Positions 49,301 through 58,300 of a DNA stretch of 64,000 nucleotides are shown in pieces. A model generated the notes under the pieces. The model did not search any database and had not been told where the DNA came from. It saw only the letters and a program-made list of their open reading frames with translations. The translations under genes and the position numbers were made by a program. This stretch comes from Maylandia zebra. Lineage: Eukaryota > Chordata > Actinopteri > Cichliformes > Cichlidae. The DNA lies in the NCBI RefSeq assembly GCF_041146795.1, contig NC_135172.1:36999623-37063622 (forward strand), written 5' to 3'. Every line of letters starts with the position of its first letter. Within the stretch, counting starts at the first letter, position 1.

Positions 49301-52300
49301 AAGAACCCCATGTTGTATAGAGCCCTAAAAGTCACAAAAGATAAGAAAAGGTTACTCAAAAAGTCAGAAATGGTCATGTAAACAAACTGATCTTCTTCTT
49401 CTTCAGCTTTTTCTTTCAGCTGCTCCCTTTACAGGTCACCACAGTGGATCTGCCCCCTATCTCTTCTGTCACACTAACCCTCTTCATATCATCCTTCATT
49501 ACCTCCATTAACCTTGTTTGAGGCCTCTTCCTCTTTTCCTTCAACCTAGCAGCTCTATATTTGTCATCCTTTGCCCAATGAATCCACTGTCTCCTCTGCA
49601 CATGTCCACATGAACCGATCAATTACTGAAATATATCATAAGCTCTCTGCTATTTTAACACATTTTCAGAAACATTTTGTCTTTTCAGTTTACCACCATT
49701 CTGCAGCTGTCTGTAAAAACTTACTAAAACAATGAAGAGGACTGTTTTGCCTGCTACACACGGCTAAACACTAACTTCATTTAGTAGTGTTGCCCTGACA
49801 TGATATGACTTCAGAGTGACTACCCATAGGTTAAAAAGGTTTAAGAGACACAAGGCTTCCTCCAAAGGTTGACTGACCTTCATCAGAGGCTACAAGGATG
49901 TTTTGGGGTTTTGTTCAGTTATTTCTTGTTATATTTCACAGGACTTTGCTTTATTTTGTTCAAGGGAATTCCTTGTGTTGCTTTTGTGCACGGACTCAGT
50001 AGTTTTGGACCTTTCTCCTAACTATTGTCTGTACTGTTTGCTATGCTGATGAATCACTACCCTATGATCTCATGCTAGGTCATTTATGATCTGAATTTTG
50101 GATTTTACACCACTTCCAGTGTTCCAGTGATGTTAGTGCTACAGTTTTAACCTTTGAATATTTAACATTTAACATTAGCTGTCCAATAACCTTTTGTTAG
50201 CTTTGGACATCTATACCGAGGAACTAATAGACTAAGATTAAGAAAACAAGCATAGCTGTCACCAGACAAAATAATTAAGTTATAAATTTATATGAAATTT
50301 ATATGAAAACATATCTGACATAATATGCCACATACAATTTAGTATTGGAGCATGAAGCTATCCAGCTCTAGGAAGCTGTCAGCTGCAAGAAAACAACAGG
50401 AAGTATTACTCATCATCTTCTTGAATAACATACAGGGAGCAATGAAAACCTCTCTGCAGTGAGAGCAGGAAGGAAAACAGTAACACAAGGACCTTCTGAG
50501 GTAAACACAAATAGAGCAGAACTGAAGCACACAGAGGCTTCAGCCAGGGTCACTGCAGTGAGATGTAAAGGGAGACTGATAAGCTGATATGCCTCATGTC
50601 TAGCATGATAAGTGCCAAGGTCATTGAAAACAAGCAATCATTCACTAAACAGCAGTTGGACAGGGCTGAAAGAGTCTTACGCTTACAGCTTAAGGCTGAT
50701 ATTGAATTAATAAATTAATCATCAAACTAGCTAATCAAACATTAAATTTAATGAACAAAGAAGAACAAATATGAAGGAAAAGTTTCACTTGGTCAAACTC
50801 ATTTCACACACTTTGTTGTTTATGTTTTATGGGTTTAAGACAACATAAAATAGCAACATGCTGCACATACATGTTGCTATACAATGAAAAACACTCACTT
50901 TGATGCCTCCAGCACATCACTGGCATTGACAGTGCCACTATTTCCGTCATCGAAAGTCGTCTCGTTGCCCACCACCACAACACCACCTTTTAATGTTGCC
51001 AAAGCAGGAAGGCACCGGCGTGTGACTGTGGAGGGAGGGGTTTTATTAGTTTCACTTTCCTGCAGAAACAAAAGTCCTTTAAAACAGTTTAACACAGAGA
51101 ATCTCACTTACAGGCTTTACTGGGCATCAGCATAGCTGGGCACAAGCCATCTTTAAGGATCTCTGGCGGACTCTGATAGAAAACAGTCAATTTACTTCAC
51201 ATTTAGCAGAACCCCTTGAAATGTGTACAATATGAATAATCTAATTTTTCAATGCTTACCAGTCCAGTGAAGTCCACTCCTTCCTTGCAGTATTTTTTGT
51301 AGTATTCCTGGTCATCTTTATTTCCTACCTTGGCTTTTATCAATGTAAGATGCCTATTAGGACAGCTTTCCACGCATAACTGCACACATGTAACAACAAA
51401 GACATTAACATTTAACCGCGTAACTTCAACACTTTACAGTAGACTGAGAACAACTTAAAATAAAGTGAGTAATGCTTCTGACCTGTGTGGTGGGACACTG
51501 AAACTCCAGCAGCACAAGAGGGCTGGCACATTTCAGGATGTTGAAGTAGAACAGAAGTGGTTTCTTCCTGTTGTGTCACAGTGAAATGACAATGTTATTA
51601 GGTCTTCATAGACGATAATGATGCAGTCATTGTAATATAACTCTATGGTTTCTGAAGTCTTGATTTGAAGTCCTATTTTATCCATTGTCTTTTAGGGAAC
51701 TTTATTTCTTCTACAACTGTGATCACCATCTTTTGTGGTTTGGTTTTGTTTCCTGGTCACCTGTTGGATTTCGCTATCGATTAGTGTATCTACAAAAGAA
51801 TACCTATTTTTTTCCTCTGTACCAGAGGAAAAACCTCATCACAATGTTGCTAAGAATAATGTTTTTTTTCTGGCCTTTTTCAACTTTTATTTGATAGACA
51901 CAGTGAAGAGAGGACAGGAAAGCAGGGGCAGAGAGAGTGGGGAAGACATGCGGGTTGGACTCGAACCCGGGCTGCCCGCCCGCTCAACACTTGTCAGAAG
52001 ATTCAATAAACTCTCCAGTTAGAATTAGAATAGAAAATTTGATTTGATTTCTTGTAATTATTTCATAGTTCAGGCTGAGTAACATGCAATTAAAGTACCA
52101 GTATTTCCTCCAAACAAATCCTTTGGTGTGTGTTAGTAAAACAGGCCATATCACTTGTAAAATAACTGCATTTGCTGACTGCTACAGTGGCCTGTGTTGA
52201 TCAAAGTGGCCACACAAGTAACTCTGAACATTTCTTAAACTGTTGTGACCACCTGCATTCATCATAAATAAATGTAAGCACTAAATAAAGAGTATGAGAT

Positions 52301-55300
52301 TAAAGCAATTATTTTTATTGTTGTTATTATAGTATTATCATACTTAAGATCATCCAATTATAGAAGGTTTCCAAGAACACAAATGCTCTTTTACACTGTA
52401 ACTTACTCCAGAGGTGTTCCAGCTTGTCCGCAGAACTGACCTCTGCTGTCTGTGGGATAAATGACTTTCCTGGGGTCCCCTTGAGACCAGGCTGCAAAGA
52501 GAACATCAGGAAGTAAAGAAATAAAATACCATCTTAAATTCCTCATGAGCACGCTCCTTTTATTTAATGCTTAAATAAAATAAACATCTTCTAATACATT
52601 TAGAAATTCAGATATATGAACATTTCTGAATTAAAGTCTGAGTTTAAAAAAGCTCCTGGTCTTAAATTAGACAACAGCCTCATGAAGGAGTTAAAAAGAA
52701 AGACTGAGAAAGTAGACCCACACAGTATTGTGACTTTAATGTGTAAACACCTTCCAGCTTTGACAGCATACACAGAGTGTGGGACAGACTGGCGTGATCC
52801 TCAGTGTAACTCATAACATAAAAATAAAACATGTTGCGTAACGCTTATCTATTTCAGCTAACTTTGGCTTCAGCTATATTTCCTTCCCACTGGGTGGTGT
52901 CTGAGACATTTCCTGGTTTTTCTAAGCTGCAATCTATTTATAAAGTCACTAATAAATTGCTCGATAAGTCCTGTGAGGTTGGGAATATGTGTTATAATTT
53001 AACAGTAAATGTACATTGTATGTTTTGCTTGAAAACCGATGGCCACTTATGTTGCTTTTCAAAGGTATTGGTTGTAGTGGGGGCTTGTGGTTGGGTGGAG
53101 GGAATGTAGCCGATGTGCAAGACTTCAAGTCGCAGATAATGCAAATAATTACTTTGTAAACAGATGTTGTAGTACGTGCAGTAATCAGTGTGCATGATGC
53201 ACAATAAACAGGCAGGTGTTTTGACCTAAATAACTTTGCCAATGGTTGAATTTTCACAAATGTTTCCAAAATGCAAGTAGCTGGGAGCTGTTATTGGTAG
53301 TGTTACCTCTGTGGTGCCTAATGATGAGAAAACCTTTGGAAAAATCACTCTCACTTGTTTATTCTGGCTTCGAGCTCATAAGTAGCTTTCTGTCTCATCA
53401 AACCTCACAATGGAGGAGAGCTGCACAGAGATGTTGAACAGGATGTTTTACTTCCTTCTTTGAGGCAGTAGAATTACAACCAGTCAGAAACTATTTTATT
53501 TATAACTTGGCTTATGTAGACTGGCTACTGTAAAAACAGGCATTTTCACACGACTTGGACTACATGTTAATAAAGTTCATCTCACTCCACCCAAGGTAGT
53601 GCCTCACTTCCCACTTCTGATTAATAATATTAGACACCACCCATGCACAAATTTTGTATGGTAAAAAAACATAACAACCTAAATATAAATAATGCTCAGA
53701 ACACACTATAGTGATGAGAGATCAGTCTTACCAATGATACCCACAGCAAAGTACCCCAGCAAGGCTAAGATGAAGAGTATACAGCAGAGGATATCTGTGC
53801 AGCCCCTGAGGAAAGAAAAGAGGAAGGGAAAGCAGGTGCAACATGTTGCCATTAAAGTCTGCTATATACAGCCGACAGCAAAAGATCACCAGTAATCAAA
53901 GCAGACGTCTCACCTGTTGTGGATCGGCCCTTTGAAGTTTGGATCAAACTTTCTGGACTCCCCTGTGGACGAAAACAGAACAACAGGTTTAGTAATGCCT
54001 GTTATTAGAAATTAGACTTCAAACAATGGCTTTCAGTCTGTTGATACTTGACAAAGGCTGCGGTGAATTGATCCCAAAATTAAACCTGGGGAAATGAAAC
54101 CCGAGGTTTCCTTAATTTGTTCTCATTTCAGAGATATTTTTTGATTAATGGTCGTCTTTTAAAATGTAAACCACAACCACAGCTGAGAGCGGCCAGAGAC
54201 AGAGGTGATATTGCCATCCTGAAATATGACAAATTAATTGTTAAACCGAGGTCACAGAACGCCGGAATTAATATTTAGACTTCAGCAATGTTGCCATTTG
54301 TAGCTGTTGAGATCGATCGGTCTGCAAATGTTGGATCCTATACTTATTCCCGGATTCTCCGGTAAAGATTTTTCAGTGGCTCATGTCAATATTTGTAGCC
54401 TTAAATATAAGGTTCAGGAAATTCAGTCACTGTTGTCAACAAATACGATAAGTGTGCTGGCTATTTCCGAGACACATTTAGATGCTGCCTTTGAGAATAA
54501 TAAATTTGAAATAAACGGTTATAAGTTGTATAGGAAGGACAGAAACAGATTTGGAGGGGGCGTAGCCCTATACATTAATGATAATATGGCAAGCAAACTA
54601 CGTATGGACTTAATGTTTAACGACCTGGAAATTGTGTGGGTTCAGTTACACCCGCTCTATGGCAGGCCTGTATTAGCAGGTTGCTGCTATAGACCCCCAA
54701 GTAGTAATATGTTGTATGTAAAACGAATTTGTAAAATGCTGGAAAGAGTAACTGAGGAAAACAAAGACATGTTCTTATTAGGAGACTTTAATATAAATTG
54801 GTCAGCTCCTTCTTGTCCTTTAAGGAAAAAGATAAGTTCATCAGCGTCGGCCTGTTGCCTGTCTCAGATGATCACCATTCCCACCCGGGTCACGGTCAAC
54901 GCAGGAGGTCATAGGTCATCATATATATGATCATATTGATCATATATATACAAATGTTCCTGAGCATTGCTCTAATATTGTTTCTATTCCAGTTGGTTAT
55001 AGTGACCATAATCTTGTAGGTTTGACCAAGAAAATGAAACCACTGAAAACTGCACAAAAGGTTATTTTTCATAGATCATACAAAAATTTTAATGCAGATA
55101 AGTATATTAATGACGTAAAAGAAATTCACTGGACTGACATCTGCCTCGAGAGTGACCCTGATATGGCATTATCTATGTTTATTGAAAACTTTTGCTACCT
55201 GGCTGACAAACATGCCCCCTTAAAAAGATTTACTGTTAAAAAGAACTACGCACCTTGGTTAGATAATGAACTTAAGGTTGCAATGTCAGAAAGGGATATA

Positions 55301-58300
55301 GCAAAAGCAAAAGCACATAAGTCTGTCAGTCCACAAGAGTGGGCAAGATATCGCGAGTTAAGAAATCAAGTAACTAAATTGAATAGGCGCAAGAAGAAAG
55401 AATATTATCAACTTAAGCTCAAGGAGGCCAATAAGGACAGCAAAAAGGTGTGGAAAGTTTTAAATAATATAATGGGTAGAGATCTTGCTCCGGTGATGTC
55501 TCACATCTACACGGGTGGTACATTTATAAGTAAAGCTAAGGACATAGCCAATTATTTTGTGAATTATTACAGCAATAAAATAACAAATTTAAAATCTAAT
55601 ATGAGCAGAGGTGATCCCACCTTATCACGTCGTCTTATACAGGATGTTATCATGAATAATAAGCAATGCCAATTTAAGTTTGAGGCAGTGAATGTAGAGA
55701 TGGTAGAGCGCTTATTGATATCACTTCCTGACGATACATCCTCCGGCTCTGATAACATAGACAGTAAACTGCTCAAAGTTGCAGCCAAGTTCGTGTCCCT
55801 TCCTATATGTCACATATTTAATAGATCTTTGGCATACAGCTTATTTCCATTGCAGTGGAAAGAATCGAAAATAATTCCCATTCCTAAAAACAAGAATGAC
55901 GTTTTTAATGGTGTCAATAGCAGACCTATTAGTCTACTCCCCGTTCTAAGTAAAATTATGGAGAGGATTGTCTATGAACAAATTCAACATTACCTAACAG
56001 AAAATCAGTTACTCACTCAGTTTCAACATGCCTACAAACCTGGTTATTCCACCAGTTCAGCTCTCATTCACATGACAGATAACTGGTACAAATATCTAGA
56101 TAATGGGAATTTGGCCGGGGTGGTATTTTTGGATTTTAGTGCTGCATTTGATTTGATAAATCATGATCTTTTGATAGATAAACTAAAATGTTATGGATTT
56201 TCACTAGCTGCTTTGTGCTGGATGGAAAGTTATTTGTCTGGAAGAAGGCAAAAGGTTTATTATAATGGTTATTTCTCGGAGGGCTGTTATATGAACTGTG
56301 GTCTACCCCAAGGCAGCTGCCTCGGTCCACTTCTCTACTCAGTCTTTACAAATGATTTGCCGTATGTCCTGGATAAATCTCATCTTGTAATGTATGCTGA
56401 TGATTGCACCATGTTTTATTCAGCCAGTAGCCACTCTGAATTGACAAGCGTATTACAACTAGATTTGCTGAACGTGTTTGATTGGATAAGTAAAAACAAC
56501 ATGATTTTAAACGTGTCGAAATCCAAAGCCATGTTAACAGGAAGTAGAGTACGCTTAGTCAACAGCCCACAACTAAATCTTTCCATAGCTGGATCAGTAT
56601 TAGAACAGGTCACCCAGATTAAATTACTTGTGTTACCATAAACCACCACCTTTCATGGTCTCAGCACATCAACTCTGTTATTAAGAAAATGGGACAGGGC
56701 ATAGCTATAGCTAGGAAATGCTCTTTTTATATCACTTCTTCAATTATGAAAGATGTCATTAATGCACTAGTATTATCTCATCTAGAGTACTGCTCAATCA
56801 TTTGGTCAGCAGCTAATAAGACAGATCTGAACAGACTTCAGTTAGTCCAAACTAGGGCGGCCAGATTAGTGTTAAGGTGTTCATATTATACAAGTATTGA
56901 TAAAATGCACGATAAACTTTCTTGGCTTTCTGTACAAGCTAAATTATACTATGGCTTACTTGTATTTTTAAAGAAAGCAATACTGGTAAACACACCACAC
57001 TTTTTTTATGCTCAGTTGCAGTATCCTACGGAGCCCCCCAGGGGACATGGGAGAAAAAAAAATTACGGAGGAAAAAAAAAAATTACGGAGGAAAAAAAAA
57101 AAATTACGGAGGAAAAAAAAAAATTAAGACGGACTTTTGCGAGATCTCGCAAAAGTATTGCGAGCGCTCGCAAAAGTATTGTGAGCGCTCGCAAAAGTAT
57201 TGCGAGATCTCGCAATAAGTATTGCGAGCGCTCGCAAAAGTATTGCGAGATCTCGCAAAAGTTTTAGCCGCATTCTTCGGAGGCCGCCAGCTCGAAGCCG
57301 ACCGGGAGGTCGAGGCACGATGTGCCGGGAAAGCGGTGTTCCTCCCGGCTGTAGTAGGTCTCGACCTCCCGTTAGCTTCGAGCTAGTGGGTGTCAGATCT
57401 CCAAAAACGTCGGAGCTCTTTTGCAAATATGTGATGTCTTGTAAACCGAGCAGGTATCTGACGTTTACACAACTACATTCACGCCTCAAAATATCTTAAA
57501 AGTGTATTTTGTGACCCAGAAAGAGTAATATTACAACTAAGTAGCTGCCGCCATTGTTGGAGTTTTGCAAGATCTCGCAATACTTTTGCGAGCGCTCGCA
57601 ATACTTATTGCGAGATCTCGCAATACTTTTGCGAGCGCTCGCAATACTTTTGCGAGATCTCGCAAAAGTCCGTCTTAATTTTTTTTTTTCTCCCTAATTT
57701 TTTTTTTTTCCTCCGTAATTTTTTTTTCTCCCATGTCCCCTGGGGGGCTCCGTAGTATCCAGATGAAATACATAACCATGCCACACGATTTTCAACTAAC
57801 CACAATTTAGTAACTCCTCGAGTTAAAAGTAACTTTTTGAAAAACTCTGTTATATTTAGAGCATCTTTTCAGTGGAATAAGTTGCCTTATGCAATTAGAG
57901 AATTGGCTTCTATTCATAATTTTAAAAATCACCTAAAAGCCTATTTAGGCAGTTTTTAATTTATTTGTAAAAATTGTAGAGGGTAATGTCACTTGTAATG
58001 GAAATTGCGTATTTTGTTTGAGTGTTTTGTTTTTTGGTTTTTTTTGGTTTTTTTATATAATTTTTAATATTCACATGTTTACATTTTCAGAATTGTAAAA
58101 CCTTATTGTGGATGTAAAAGCCAAATTATGTGGACAATTTGCATCCAACTCATTGTGTAACATTTTATTTGGTGGTATTTGATGGTTTGGGCCCCAGGAA
58201 GACTAGCAACCACTGTTGTGGAAGCTAATGGGGTTCCTTATAAATAAACAAATAAACATATGCTGAAAGAAGTGGAGCACAGTGGGGCAGTGGTTAACTC

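Larger units (their letters stand above)
54307..57959 (+). pseudogene. LINE ORF2 (endonuclease and reverse transcriptase), broken
   Basis: The frame begins with an APE-type endonuclease: [25 protein letters not shown] and [10 protein letters not shown]. It shifts frame near 54930-54970, within an AT-rich CATATATATGATCAT-like tract. From about 54950 it continues through the [37 protein letters not shown] (motif A), [16 protein letters not shown] (motif B) and MYADDCTMF (catalytic motif C). A second frameshift near 56610-56645 separates this from [18 protein letters not shown] and the thumb, which is then split by the palindromic insertion. After it, frame resumes at about 57761 and ends KAYLGSF-stop at 57957-57959. 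The RT catalytic residues are intact, but the protein cannot be made whole. Confidence 0.85.
54130..58260 (+). mobile_element. CR1/L2-type LINE, 5'-truncated, in slc44a2 intron 1
   Basis: A non-LTR element antisense to slc44a2. It retains the C-terminus of ORF1, an endonuclease, a reverse transcriptase and a 3' tail. The 3' end has the family-typical GGGCCCCAGGAAGACTAGCA block, then TAATGGGGTTCCT and a TAAATAAACAAATAAA tail. The 728-bp element at 57027-57754 interrupts it. Two frameshifts and the insertion make it inactive. The left boundary is approximate. Assignment to the CR1/L2/Rex1 group is by motif style and could be a sister clade. Confidence 0.85.

Noticed and set aside
49395-49622. 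Possible small conserved gene (CGHVQRR... frame)
   Set aside because: It matches the C-terminal pattern of RTE-like reverse transcriptases and is a LINE fragment within an intron.
57030-57500. Arg/Ser-rich open frames on both strands through the palindromic element
   Set aside because: The repeated [17 protein letters not shown] translation is forced by the 21-bp repeat unit, which is divisible by three. It shows no sign of a protein family.
57134-57667. Regularly spaced short palindromes resembling a CRISPR-like array
   Set aside because: The spacers are identical rather than unique, the units are self-complementary, the array is mirrored in the two arms of a transposon-like element, and the host is a vertebrate genome.
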